Source of the DNA: Ascaris suum
Lineage: Eukaryota; Nematoda; Chromadorea; Rhabditida; Ascarididae
NCBI GenBank assembly: GCA_013433145.1
Contig: CM024180.1
Span: 3,375,001-3,439,000 of the forward strand
Direction: 5' to 3'
DNA: 64,000 nucleotides
The translations under genes were made by a program, and so were the position numbers. Below are positions 1 through 15,200 of the stretch, one piece after another. The notes under the pieces are model-generated. The model worked only from the letters and a program-made list of their open reading frames with translations. It was not told where the DNA came from and searched no databases. Every line of letters begins with the position of its first letter. Within the stretch, counting starts at the first letter, position 1.

Positions 1-916
1 TGACCCCCTCATTCCATCCTTCGTCGCCAGCCACATCCACAAATCGCGCATTCCTACTCAGACCACCACCTTCTCCTTTACCTAATTCTGCAAAAACATC
101 TTCCGGCCGAAATTATTTTCCTGAAACTACAAAGATGATTCTAATCTCCGAAGATATTACTACCACGTCCACCTAGCACGCAATACTGTTTCCTTTTCCA
201 TGATAAGTTGAGAGGGACACCACTCGAAACACGAAATTTTGGCGCTCCTAACGAGAAAACCTGGTTTTTCTTAGTCCATCTTTTACTAGCAAAACACTGC
301 CAAGAATCATGCAACCCGCATATACCAGCAAAACTTTTAACAAAACTTTAAAAAGTGGAAAAAGGTTCTCAAAAGTTTAACTGAATGTGAATGTGAAAGC
401 TCCCACTTCTTTGCAGTAAGTGAGAAAACGACGGGAGGACAAATTCGAGCTCGCGTGGCGCAAATGACATGTGAGATAACAGTGTCTTGTTGCCGGGGAA
501 AAAAGAAGACAAATAACATATCACCGACGAAAAGACGAAAAACACAGCTCCATTTTCCTGAATGCAAACATTCTGGAAATGGTCCCTAACAATGAACTGC
601 AATCAGCCCAAAGTGAAAATGCAGCAATGTTTAAACATCGTCTTATATGACGCTTCTCAGCCATAGCATTGAACTCGTACCGCTCAGACTACCGACTCTT
701 TGAAAATATTTTCTATTCACAATATTTTGATGGAAGAAGTAAGAGCGGCAGAAGTAAGAGCATGTGAAGAGCCTCGGAAGGCACCTAGAATGAAGAATTC
801 AAGACGTCCTTCAAGGTAAAATCTCTCCCCGCCTCCATAATCCTCCTTCGTCAAACACTGCCCACCCTCATGCCCCCTCCCAGAAATTATAACCAAAACA
901 GAAACAATCAACATAC

Positions 917-1014
917 GACTTCCACTTTCGATTCAACAGTCAGATAATCCTTGCCGCATTTCATATTGTGCCAGTTGATCGAGAGGAACGTTCCTGAGGG
1001 AATATCCAGTGGCT
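917..1014 (-). CDS. USP19: USP19-like exon 17 (last in window)
   Basis: Acceptor CGTTTTTAG, donor GTATGT. It encodes [20 protein letters not shown], then [10 protein letters not shown]. This matches the USP19 strand pair SLALVW-NN then F-LVASKE. It ends in phase 0. The next parts expected, the second CxxC and the His box, are not visible in bases 1-916. Confidence 0.78.
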
Positions 1015-4000
1015 CTAAAAACGTGGGAACGATATCGAATCAGTCACATCCTTGACCAGCTTATCCCCACAATATTTTGGAAGAAATGTTCAACCCAGTC
1101 ATTTGGAAACTGTTGTTTCGCAACTTCATGCATATTTTGGTGACACCTAACGTTTTTTGGGTAAATCCGCTAACAGCCTTCAATCGAATCCTCAAGTGAT
1201 TTAGGCAGAATGTAATCGATAGCCCTAGGAAATACAACGTCCTGCGGCACTTCTTCATGTCCATGGAGACATAAAATGAATTGCCAAGGTAATTATTATA
1301 TAAAAAATAACTTTGCATTATGCAATGATAGACAATACCCTTCGATAAAGAAAATCAATTTCGGTATCAATTTTCACTGTTTCATTGTTTCACTGTTCAG
1401 GAAGGCACTTTTGCGTTTGCTTCACAAGCATCGTCAGGTAGCGCTGTCAGAAAGTGACCAGCGTGACTACTGCAACTGACGTATTTTCTAAACTGAAGTG
1501 AAAAGAAGCAGAAGCCGTGGAAGGAACACGAGCAACTATCCAGTATAAACGACTCACTGCAGCGCATTTGCGATGATTCGTGGCCAACCAACCTACCTAT
1601 AATCATATTACACACCTCTCTCCATTACTGCAAATATAACTGCAACAAGAGCTACAGACATTTGCCCTTAAATTTCTGGATAACATACGCTAGCAAAAAG
1701 CTGCGTCCCTCATAAAGAATTCAGTCGATATATTTGTATGTCTTGTAAATCTATAAAACTAACCATGTGTATCAACAAGAGATTCGCCTATAATGCTTTC
1801 AGGCTGCTGTAGGCGTCTAACGATGAATAGTCTCGAATCGAGCCTCGATTTATTTCTCGGCTCACCAAGTACCATTTGACGTTTCACACCCACAAGTACT
1901 GGTACTGGTGGCTGAAATAAGACGTCTTTTATCCAACAATCGAGAAGCAAAAATGAACTTTTTATTAACAAACAAACAAACTTCTAAACACATTTGTTTT
2001 CATTGAAAATTAGCCATCCTCCCCATTAGGTTACCTAACTACCCCCCTCCTTTCTCTCCATAATGATCCCACTTTATGGCACCAGAATTCGAATGTCCAG
2101 CGCACCAAATACACATTTTACTCCCCTCTCCCCCCCCTAAGTAAAAATTGAAATTTTGTTGCATAATTAAACGGAAATGAGACTTTATTGACTACGCGAA
2201 GGAAATTTTGCTCAACACCCACCCACCTAAACGATAAGAATTTTGATCGCAATACGGTGCATAATGTAATACAACCGTCCATTATGCAAAAGCAGACGAA
2301 ACAATGGAAGTTTTTGCTCTCTTTAAATCGAATGTAATAATGCGCTTCTATTCATATCTGCCCTTTTCCGTCTAAACGGAAGAATTCAACAACCGCATTT
2401 ATATCCAAGCACGTCATTAGCCATTGACGGTACGGCAGATGAATGCGGTAAACTTCAGACCTGACAGGGAAAACAGGGCGCTGGGGGTGGAGCAAGGGCG
2501 ACAACTATGTAACATCCAAAATAACGGCGCCAAGATACGTCAGCACAGATAGAGCTACAGTGCATCGAGAGCAGTCTCTATGTATTACCTCTGTGCATCC
2601 AAAATACATCTCTGAACGGGGATACGTTGTTGACAATATATGAGCAACGCATGATACGATCAACAGCCGGAAGTAGCAGCAGTGGTACGGAAACAAAACG
2701 ATTCACACCTGCTGTCAACGACAGCGGCGAATTTAGGTTAATTTACACCAAATAAATTTTGTTAATCACAGCAATATTTGGTTGTTACACAACCTAATGA
2801 ATATAGAGCTGACCTCTTCACAGCATATTTAAACAAACAGCGGGGAAAATCAGTGAAGAACATCGAATTGATCGCTCGCAAAGCACTGAATTTAACCCAG
2901 CCTATGAAAACATTCGCAACCGTGTCGGGTGAAGGCAGTAAGCACCACTCCTTCAAATTTCAATGTCATGACAAATTGATTTCATCTAATACTGTCCGTA
3001 CAGGTATTGCGCGTAAGAATGCTTAACTACGTTATGACATGGGAAAAAACATAGAGCTCAATTCTGTGATGATCGAAACCTGATACTAAGAACTAGTTGA
3101 AATTCTCAGGCCAGAAATACAACAAGCCAATTCCACGACCTCAGTTTTACGGGGTTTAGGCTGATAGAGAGAAGATAACCGCATATCAAGTATACAACAA
3201 TGCATCCTAGCAAAGCCAAGTTTGCATAGATGGAAAAGAAACATTTGAAATAAGTAATTTATAAATTAGCCGGAAAGCGAACCGGATTTGTGTTGGTGTC
3301 GTTCCCGTTCGCATTAATGGATGAAAGCGATGGCGATGGACTCAAATCGAGTGAAACATCACCAGAAGTGTCCGATGACTCTGTTGAGAGTGTGCCATTG
3401 TTGTTATTGTTGTTGGTGCTACTCTCTACTGGCGGCTGGAAGACATTTACCGAATATCTGCAAATATCGAACGTTGACGTTCGTGCTATGGGACAACTCA
3501 TGCTCGACAAATGGCAAACATGACTAATGCTCGAATAAATAAGTTTTTCATCGCAAAGACATAGCTAAATAAGTGCACTGCTTACAGAGGGTGTTTATCC
3601 TACACGGCCCGAAATTCTTATCAGCTCTTCTTTCCTTCTCCCCTCCCCTTACTCTTAATAACACCAGCCTCATCGGTGGGTCAAATTCATTCTACTCCTC
3701 AAGAATCCAGCATAAGTCTCATAACTGAAAAAAACTTGCCTGCACCGGCATTCCAAATTTCGCATAATATTTGCATAAGTGGCCTTCGACTTTGGTAGCG
3801 AAATGATGAACGGTTCGCCAACAGCCTCAGCCTGTGACCTCAGTTTGCACTTGAACTTGTGCTCCTTCGCCCAGTGCTCCACTTGGCATTCCCTTAACAA
3901 ATTAATAAATCAAACAAAAAACTGAAATTACGAGGTGCTCGTGCCAGCATCACAAAATTAGCTAATTCGATGGCCGAAAATGATAAGTATTCTATGATCT

Positions 4001-7000
4001 TCTTCCCACCATCCCAGCCGCTGAACCTGTTCATCACAACAATTTCTGCGCAAATAAAAACGCTCAGAATTTGATTCATTTTCAAAGAATTCAATCATAA
4101 TGACATCGGACGCCGTTAAAGATTTAAAAAATATGCAGATTCTAATAGAGTCGTTAATAAACGTTCCTGTATCACCTATACAATTACCATATTCCAAAAT
4201 AACTTTAAGAGGCACATTCCACGCAATTCTGCGTGGAATGTAGTGAAACAATTCTGCGCTGCTATCTGTTAGCCCACAAAATGGCACTGTTCTCTTCCCC
4301 TCCTCCCTCTCCCCTCACTACCCTTTCGTTTTTTTACAGCATAATATGAGCACAAATACCACCGATGGCGTCAGTAACATCTCCCCTCAAATTTAATTTC
4401 ATACCGTTTGCAGTAAAGCGCATCATAGCACCGCTCACAACTCTTCAATTTCTCGTCGGTGGCATGACAATTGGCACATGCTCTCATCAACGATTTCCGA
4501 TAGAGAAGACGTTGCACGACGATCAATTCGACTGTCTCTTCATTGCAATCACTCGCATCATGCACTTGAAACCTATAAGCTTGCTACCTTTCTTCAACGA
4601 ACTGAACACCTTTTGAGAGGAATGGCGAGAGGAAGAGTGCAGCACACGAGAAGTTGAAGCGAGAATATTGGTAAGCGGTTCCTCGTAATGCTATCCTCAG
4701 TATTCATCCTTCCAGCCTGGATAATAACCGTACAGTAAGAGGGCTTCCCCATCACTCCCTGCATAATGTTGAAAAGTAACTGCGAAAGGTAAATGATACC
4801 TTATTATACCACATATTATATGGATGGCTGCTTTCTCGCGTCGGCTTTAAACTGCACCCCCTGTTCGTTTGCAGTCCCCCCACCAGCTGATTTCCCCAAT
4901 TTGTGCTAATTAGGCAATTTCACTGATACGGATCCTACAAGGCTATAACCCATAAATTGCGGTAACCACCGTGACATCTTTACTGCTATCTGCTAAGATC
5001 TCCCACCTATTGACCAAATTCAGAAGTGAACTTTTCTTAAGAGCTGTTGGCTCTTCAAAAGTGGAAAACTTAACTCATTCTTGCTCCGCAATTTCGTTTC
5101 TGATTCATATTCTCAATTAGATATTATCTTTCCTCTTCATATATTAGACGAACGTCGTGATTAAATAACTCTCGATCTTTTACGGTGCAATCAACTACCA
5201 TTAACGAGAGTAATCTCATTTTTGGTCAGCTAGAGAAGTGATCAGAAATCGGGTTTGGTGATCACCTATCACATGCTTCTTTTTTAAATTACATAAAGAG
5301 TAGAGAGATGCCCCATCAATGTCCAAGGAAGTCACATAAGAAATAGCATTCTACGATCAAAAATCATTCTAACGATTGCTGTTTGTTAGTTTCATTTCAG
5401 ATTGCTGCAAAAGAATCATTCATCAAGGCTGAATTTTCTGAGCCTTCTGACAGGTCACACTGCCTGTAAGTTATTTTCAAGCTTAGCCTCATCACTTCTC
5501 GAATCAGCTTCCTCTTGACTATTTCGCAGTCATCTCTGATTCGATGTTTTGCTTTACTCTCCCCCCTCGACTGCATAAAGCAGAAGTTACCATCAGCGAA
5601 AATCAACGACAATGTCAAAGGTATGTGAAATGCTAACACAAGCTTGCCAGTCTATCCACAATTAGCTTATCACATTGTGCAAGGAATCATTCATCTATCA
5701 AAAATGACATCAACTAACGAAAGTTTATTTCCTAACTTCGCAGAGCTTCAAAGCGTAACAGGCATCGTTGCAAACCTCATACGCTTAAAAGAATTTGAAT
5801 ACGAAGCGAAACGCTCCCAGCAAACTCACTGCAGCCAGTTGTTCCATGTCGCACAAATGCCCTCATTAGTGCTGGCATTTGAGGCAGCAAACTCCGATTC
5901 TTCGAACCTCAGGGATCCATTAAAAAGAACTTTTTGTGTGCGCGTGTGTGTGTGTGGGGGGGGGGGGGGGATAGGGGCGTTATTACTCTCCATCTGCAAA
6001 CAAAAGCAAAAGTGCGGGTTAATAAGCAAAAATAGCTGAACTACAAACAGCAGCAATGCAACAATGGAAATAAAAACGGCTTAAAAAATAGTTTAAACGA
6101 TGCTCACACGTAGAGCGGATCTGTCGACGATATTTGGCTGGTGCTAAAATTTGGTTGGAATACTCTCGCGATACGGTGATTACAAACTTCTATCAAACGC
6201 AACTGAAATAGTTCTTCGATTAAGTATGTTCCCATCCTAACTGATCACTTCAGTACCAAATTAAATGACGATCTAATAGATGATGGCGAGCAATCAATGA
6301 GGAGGGGGAGAGAGTATGAACAACTTCAAACGACGATTGCAAAGCGCATGAGGTGAAATCTGACAAAGAATTTCTAAGGCCAAGCGTTTTCATTCTGCAC
6401 TTGAATTTTACTGAAATGCTTAAAAATCAACCTGCCCTTATTTTGGTGACATATAAGACTCAGCGTTGTAACCAGTCAAGGTCCCGTTATATCCCTTTTT
6501 CTTCCCTTTCTTCTAATCCCGAACTAAAAAACGATTGTTCGCAAAAAAAACCTCAACCTTATCAACATTCAAATAAATCTGATGGTATCACAGTTATAAA
6601 ATTCTTCTCGCAGAAGGCAGAGTGCCCACATCGATGATTTACACAACGCTTTATACGGTTTCATTTGGGACTGAAAACAAAGCACAGCCAGCGGAACAAC
6701 AATTTTTCGTTCAAAGAAAAAAACGGAAGTGAGACTTTTTCACTCCTCTATTAAAACAGTCCCATTACAACACTGATCAAATGCGCGATAGAAATTAATT
6801 TAAATGTTGTGAATGAATCTCTAACAATTTATAGAAGACATACGAACATAGCGAGCACCATACTCAACTCTCCAACCCACTCCAACCATAATCGCTTTCT
6901 AAAGTACAGATTTCATGCCATATTTCTTGTTTCACAGCCACACGGCTTTCTTTCAGACGCCCTTATCAAAAGAAAGTAATAATTCGAAACAAATCCCTCC

Positions 7001-9122
7001 CCATAAAGCAAAACTTCGTCGACCATTTAGTATCACATTAAAATTCTAAACGCTTCGAAAAAAGCACTCACCGATTTGGTGGGAACATGAACAAGCTGTG
7101 ATACTGCGTCAAGCATTTCGGACACTGTTCCATCGGCACTGTAGCGAATCGCGAACTGAAATATTCGTTTCGGTGGTTACTGCCAGCCTCAACATGGTGT
7201 CAACTCAAATAAAGCCACTGGACTTATAATGTTTTGCTTCAAAATGAGACTGCCTCCCTTGAGAAAACAAGGAGGACTTTGATAACATTCCCGCTTCAAT
7301 ACCAGCATGCACCATAGAAAGACTTAAACAGATATGTGAATGTGGATGTATATATGCACGATTCTCAGAATGCACAAAACCCGAACTCGCACAACTCATA
7401 AACTGGCGAAAATTGATCGATGAAGCTTCAACTCGAGAGTGATCATCCCCAACAAACAACAGACTAATAAATTAGTTTTGAAAACCACCCACCTGTCTTA
7501 AGAAAATGATGCCAGGTGAGTGCATTATTGAATGAAATTCTAATCTTTTAGAAAAGCATATTTAATAAAACAAAACAAATAAAACATAGCTGTAGTGTAC
7601 CTTAATCGGCTTGAGGCACGGATCGAGAGGCCAAAAATACACCACTGATGAACGTTTCTCTTTCGGGAACGGAACCGCCAGGTACACAAATGGATCAAAT
7701 GTTATCGACACCTACAACACAAACAATACGCACTATGTGCAATACTACAACAAGCAACGTTACATCGACTGCGTCAGATTCTTTGTACAGCTGTACACCA
7801 AAAATTGCAACAAAAATTCGCCAGGATGAGAAAAACTCTACGAAGAAAAAAATTCCTTTCAATTTAAAATTTTTTGCACTCGATATAGTCGAAGCCGCAG
7901 CCATGAATGAAAGGTAAAGTCTGCAACCCTCCTCCTCTCCACCTATCGTCTCTAGCCCTAAATTTAACCTCCAGACGTACCTTTCACTGAGTCGCTCAAC
8001 CGTCCATCTGAACTGTTCGCTCTTATGCGCAACTAGACGGAAATCATATAAAACTGCTGAGCACATCTGGCTCAATTCAGCCGTTTATTTACCGACGTAT
8101 TCATGCTACATTAAAGATAAGTTCACACCTAACATAAATAACAAAATACATATGCAGCAAGCACCTGTTCACCTACCTGATCACAACGTGGACATTGCAG
8201 CCTCGATTTGAGTTGCCCGTGAAAGAGATCGACAAAAACCGAGTCGTTCCGCAACAAATGATTCGCCCAAGCCTCGTTTGACACCTTAAAGACCTTATTT
8301 ACATATGATACAACAATTCCATAACGTAAACAGATGCTGCGTCAACCCTATCACCTCTCCTCGCCACCCATAAATCACGCCAGGCTCTATTTTCTTGGAA
8401 AAAAGGCTCAAATGTCACAATTAAATGCACAGTTAGGAAGACAGAGTTATCGCTAATATCGCTATGACAGAATAATATCTAATCGCCATCATCCTGCAAC
8501 AAGGCAAAACGTGCGATGAAGCTGTGAAATTGCTCGGCAGCTATTTTTTTCTTATTAGAAAGATTTTAATTACAAGGCGCCTCAGATCACTTCAACAACA
8601 ATTTTCATTAATCCCGCCGATAATGCGAGAGGATCGAAAGTAACCGAAATTAACAACTAAAAACAATGGTAACAACATCATAAACTATAATCAATAAAAA
8701 TGCGGTCACCGATGTAACGGAATTCACTAAAGATAAGGCGGAACCGCGAAAAAAAGATCATCGCCCAAACAAAGTTCCGAAGAGACAGTTGAGCAGGAAA
8801 TAAGAGGACAGGATGTGAAATGGAGAGGAAAGGAACACCCTAGCAGTGTTTCTTTTCTACCCTTCGATCCAAATCCCGCTTACCTCGATGTCAGGCCGCC
8901 CATTTGCCTCCACAGTGGTCGTGTATGGCTTAGAGCGAACGCGGTTCAGGTCCTCGTGCAAACCATCCAGCAGAAAACTGAGAAACTCATGTGCATCGTG
9001 CTGAGCAAAATTGGCGAACTGTGGTGCCTTCTCAGCCACCAATTCCTATAACATTGAAAGAACTGTTCTCTAAAACTCGACGCTTCTCAAACTAGATAAT
9101 GGAGAAGCCTTCTGCAGATCAT

Positions 9123-9209
<87 letters not shown>

Positions 9210-12200
9210 CCGAAGTCTCATCCGGCAACTTGCAGCATATTAGTCTGGGCTCTATTACGCGTAAAATTCAAAAAAATTAAAGATAACATAATGAAAAGTA
9301 CAATCTCCAGAGTTAATAGATGCTCATCCGATCTCACGATTCGCCCTTTCCTTCCGATCGCCGCAGAAATAGAAGTGGCAGAACTTCTAATCACGCAAAT
9401 AAGGTAAACATGCCTACGCATCAACATAGGTCTTCACAGTCATAAACCTTCTCGCAAACAAAACCCTCTCATTGTGCACCATGAGAAAAGGGAAATCCCT
9501 TTTGAGTTGAATCTCTTCTATGAAGAAATGGTTTCTGTTCAAGAATTCGCATACTCGGCAAGGGACAATATCATAAATCACCAATAAAAAATATGCATTA
9601 CTAAAACATATAGCTGTTTCATACCAACTAGCTTGTGGCACAATATGCACAGTGACGCTGAAGCGCCCACTGTTACGACTTTCGACGGCCTTTCATAATA
9701 ATGATGGAAACGGATGTAGCATCGAAACGATAAAAAATTTCTATTGTCACCCAATTTTCAAACGGCCTCAAATGAAGATGGGAAGGAACCCAAGTCGGGA
9801 TGGTAGTATCGCTCTAACTTCTCCTAACCAAAACGTTGCACCTGTGACTTTTCCTGGAAATTGAAACAAAAAGGTGTGGGATCGTTCAGCCAAACCGCTA
9901 TATTCGACTCAACGAAAACCCCACTTAGTTTATCGCTTTGCCCTGTGCTCTTCTGTCCCCCCCCCTCTCTCTCTATGCCACACCGTTTTTTGGGAAGTGT
10001 CCTACCACCCAAAAACTTTGTGATCGCTACCCATACACAGTACGGTTCAAATTTATGGCACGGACAAAGTGTTCCGACCACACTGCAATGCATCAGAAGC
10101 CAAGGAAGGCGTTCTAGTACCAAAACAGAAACATCTTACCGTGCATAGCGCATAAACCATCTCTTCATATTTCACTATTTCACCCTCTCTCCAACAAGCC
10201 ACGGACTATGTATCAACCGTTCTTAATCGATCTCAGTGCACCCAAAACGATTCTTAGTTCATGCATTTCAACAGCTTTCAAATCACCTGCCTTTCAACTC
10301 CACCTTCGTAAATATCATCAAAACATTTAACGCCAACTTACCTTAACCTTAGTAGGTTCGAAAGCTCGATTCATGCCACTCCACATTTGCTTCATGAATT
10401 CGGCGAATACTTCCGCCAGTCGGCCTCCAAAACCGAGCGGATTCGTTGCATTTATATCCTTTTTGTAATAATCACCTAAAAATTACCTTAATTAAATCAT
10501 TAAATTGCAACTCATACTCTGCTTATCACAATGATCTACTTCTACTGCACTTAAATCATCATTAAAACAGTAACGCCGTAAAAAGTCCAACAACGCATTG
10601 TAATCAAGACAAAATTCACCAAAATGAGAGTCCCTGCCACCAAGGAGCAAAACGCTGCAATTCCTGGGCCCTCTTTGAAGTTCCCTCTCTCTGCATATCC
10701 TTGCCTGAATACACGACGACAGCCACAACTGTCTCTCCCTTCTAGGTACGCCTACTGCAATCGCCACTATAACCTCATCTGTCCTCTCCCTCTCTCTTCT
10801 AGGTATCACCGTAGGTCTTCGAAACGCTCACCATTCCTATCAAATAAAGCCGTTGAAACAAAAAAAGCATTCAACAAACCAGTAAAGAAGATTTGCAGTT
10901 CCTTGCAGTTCACAAGCATTTGCAGTGTGGCATTCATAAAGCACGTATTGCCAATGTTACGTAAGCCCGTAAAACCAGGATCCACCACAGTACCTTTCTC
11001 CTCGTACGGGGAAACCTCAAGAAATGCTTCATCGAAAACTCAACTTACTCGAACAACGATTCTTATGCAAAGTATACATTTCCCGTATCATACGCAATTT
11101 ACCATTGCACTTCATAGGTTCCGTTTTCATCGATCAAAACAACCTTGTAAAACATTCTGTCGTAATTCATCCAAGTATTTATAGCGATGCAGAGGATCAA
11201 AACATTTCTCGACAGGTGAAATCAAAAACACACCGTCGAAGTTTCTCACCTCGTATCCTACCTACCAACATAAAAATGGTTCCCCTATCAGTTTCCGTCC
11301 ATCACTTTCCGACACATAAGCACACAAAAAGTTGTGCAACGAGACAATTTCTGCCTCAAATTACTCAGCCAGTGAGTAAGGTACGCCTGCTTCACCAGCC
11401 ATCTCTCGCATCAACCAAAATGTAAGCAGTGATTCACCTTTGCGGTAGGCCTGACAGCAGGTGACATCAGCGGTAAAGGAGGTGGCGGTTTACTCGCTAG
11501 CAGCGTATTTGAATAAACCGTATCGCTGATGTCTGCCTTCAGCGGCGAAGAAGGCGTGGGCGCCACAGATAGAACACTCGACGACGTCGACCTGAACGAA
11601 CGAGTATACGGTCAAGTGAGGAAGAGGACGAGTTGGTGACCCCCCACATTCATACAACTGGTTCAACGAATACCAGCTCAGCTAATGCGCATTCGCCAAT
11701 TATGCATACAACCTTAAATTAACAAATCAGGCTACACCTGGATTTCAGCCACAAAATCAGCTCTACTACTGTTCACATGCAACCGTATTTTACATACACA
11801 GCAGGCTGAACTGCCTATCAACTACTACCACGGAATCAGATCATCGGCCCTCATATTAAAGATTTCCTCAGCGCTGTGAGGAATGGACAATCGAAAGGAT
11901 CTTTGTAATTTTCTCAGTTTTGGAGGAGGAGATATGACCGAAGATGAAATTTTCAAATGCGTTCTAAGTGTAGAATGAAGGGAAGAGGGATGCACGTATA
12001 CCATACGTACGGTAACTGGCCCGGCAGCGTCAAGAAACAACAGGGACAGTCACTATGCGGCATTGTACTTCAACAGAGTGGAAAAAACATAACCGAGTAT
12101 AATTAAATGAATATCGCTCATAAGTGAAGATTCACGGGATATTCCCAAAAGCGATAGTACTTATCAGCGAAATTATACAGCACCTGATCAAAAGCGGTGC

Positions 12201-15200
12201 ACAAAACATCCTTCAGTGGTTCCTCCACAACCCTCTCAAAAACCTGTTTAGAAAAGAACCTTAATTTTCATTTACTAGATGAATAATTTATACTACATCC
12301 ACTTTCGGTCGCTGCTACTATTCTCTAGCCATTTATAACCGATCAATCACAAATCTCATCATAAGCCTTTTTTGCATCATCCACAGGAATGCCAAAACCA
12401 CGTGAACACTTCAAAACGTGTAATTCTGGGATATCCCTCCTCCAACTTTTGCAATTATTACGCAACTAGCAGACATTCCAACTGCATTTCTCGATTACAA
12501 AGAGAATGAAGGAGGCTCCCGCACAGACTTTCTAAACAACCGTGAAAAAAGTGATGAGGTGAAGCGAATTACAAAGAAGCCTGGCGAAAATTGGAGGATT
12601 TTGTGCCCATTAGTTTTCAACCTTCCCCCTCCCCCTCCTTCTAGTAACTCTACTCTAATAAAAAATAAATGTTCACCTGCGTGTTAGCGAGCTCGTCGAT
12701 CTAGACCGCACACTGGGTGAATAGGTGTTTGATGAATAGGCAGTGGCGGCTGGCGGCACATAAGTATGTGGTGAATAGTCAATACGCGTTGACGTTGAGA
12801 ACGATGATCGGTGATAGGTTGGTGCTGTATGTCCCACAGGTGGATGGTGATGATTAGAACTACCGGCACTTTGTCCAGTCGGTGGCAATCCTGCATGACC
12901 TCCCAACGATGACGCGTTCGAATAACGATACGATGTCGCCGAACGCCTAAATTATCTTCATTTTTTCAAAGCAGTGAAATAAGCTACACAGCTCAAAAAT
13001 ATCACACTTTAACAGCCTTTCCATCCCCATAAAATTCTTTTTCCTTTGAGCTACCCCTTCCTCGGTCAAGTTACGAGACGGCAACAGCTTGCGGGGAAGC
13101 ATAGAGGCCACAGAGAAAAAATCGAGAAACACTTCAACGGTTCAGCGCCAGCTGAATCAAATGGCTCCAGGTATGCTTGCAAATCAGTACAGAAACATCT
13201 TCCACTCCATGCAAACTGCAGTTGCAATCAAGTAACGTCTGAGGATCAAGAAAAATGTCACTATTACCTTAAAGCAAGCCACAGGTATTGTCCTACCAGC
13301 TCTAATATAGAGTAAATCCCCTTAAATTATGAATCATTAATAAATTTAGTTTATTTGTGATGAAACTTTACAAAGAAAATGGATCACAACCCCGCAGAAA
13401 CCTTTTCCTCAGAGCATCGCCCACTTTTCAAGTAAAACTGTTTTTCACTTTTCACTTTTTTCATACTCCATTTTGAATAAGAATGTGTTCCTCGATTACA
13501 GTTTCCCCTCCGAGTATATGGGCGCCATCAAAACCTGGAGGCACTTAAGTTTCTTTCAAGTACAAACTCCTTGAAATGATCGATAAAAATTATAAGTTCC
13601 CCTTCATTAATAATCATTCAATGAAAGTCAACGAGTGACAAACTTATGAAGAGAAGAGAGAGGAGGGGGGTAGATGGAGAGAGGATAAGCAGAAACAAAT
13701 TGCAATTCTTCACATGAGCTATAAGTATCACTCAGATTCCAGAAGGATATAATGGAAGCACCGATTCGAAGATGATGTTCGAAAGTCAGGCAAGCAAATA
13801 GCAATTCATGATTTGATCCTCGTCCACCTCCTTATGAAAATCGCGGAATATTCGCCAAAGCAATGACAAAAACGGAAAAGGAAAACGAAGAAGGAGGGGG
13901 AAGAAAGAGGGGAAGCATGAAGCTACGCTCCAGTGAACATTTTGGACACAGAAGCACGACACTTACGATGAGTAGGATGGTCGACTCGCGGCAAACGTGG
14001 GTGAGCTTCCAATAGCACTTGCTGAACTGCATTGCAAAAGACCTGAGGTCCACTGAGCGGGATCTCTCTTCTTTAACACGAACTCCCTCTCGCCTGATCT
14101 CATTTCACACTCCTCTGGAACCAGCTCACCGGCCAATTCTGCGTGCCATACAAGCTGCACTGACTTGTCGATACCGTATCGTCGAAGGAGTGGATCGGAG
14201 TCGTTCCTGTAAAGAAGTCGTTGATAAATTTTTGGAAGAATGCCCAGCCCTTGTGCACCTCATTTTTCACATCTTTCTGAATAGGAAAGGCAGCAAGGAG
14301 GAGCAAGGAGACCTTGAATATTCTAAACACGTCCTAGCCTCAATTTCATCTTCGAATAGAGAAGTAAACAATGAGGAAAAACTTCCAAACAAGAGAAGAG
14401 AGGTGGAAGAAAATGCATCAAACACGCCAAGCTAACAACATAATTAATAAATGCACCTCGTAGCATCGCACAGCAAGCCAAGTTCAACATATTCTCGTAA
14501 ATCACGAGCGTTCTTTCTAACTGCTTGGTGTGGATGCCCTCTGCCATCTCTTTTATCATCTTTCAGCTTATAACTACAGACCTAATTGAATTAAAAAAGA
14601 TCTCTTCCAATAGAGAACAGAAAACAGCTATGAAAAACTAAAAAACAAGCGAGCAAAAACAGGGTGTATATCCGTGCAAGCCTATAAAAATAAAAACCTA
14701 CGTCAACACCAAAGGAAACAATGCGACATAAAAGAAAATTATAAACTACAAACCAACAACAATTTGAGCCTTCGCTCATTAAGTGCAAACAAAAAACGCC
14801 ACCTGAGTTTAAAACAAGGAAATAATTTAGTTGCCTTCAGACGCATCACTAACACTCCACACTAAAATATCCTAGAATAAAACAAAATCTATGAACCAAT
14901 GTAACCTAAAGTATAATCAAATCACCACATCGAAATACCCTAAAATGCTCCCAATCTCTCTTAAAAAACCAGCACAGCACTCTTCAAAACAGCAACATAT
15001 CAACAAATCCGCTATGATCACTTCAACTGTCGTTACCAAAAATTGTGCAAAAACAAAGCAGACGATGAGGGGGTGAAATTCAATCCCTCAGCGATGTCTC
15101 TGATGCGCCTCACATCCCTGCTTATTGAAATCAAATTCAAGCACCCAACTTCGTTGAAACACCACAGCGACAATTCAATGTGAACATTAACGAAATAAAA

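Noticed and set aside
3259..3261. Stop codon after the Asn/Ser-rich linker taken as the end of the USP19-like gene
   Set aside because: Conserved protease segments continue at 1764-1911 and 917-1014 in matching phase, so the stop is read as intronic.
10624..11184. A 186-codon plus-strand open frame
   Set aside because: It lies antisense to the USP19-like Cys-box exon and its intron. The minus strand carries unmistakable protease motifs and the plus peptide is low in recognisable structure.
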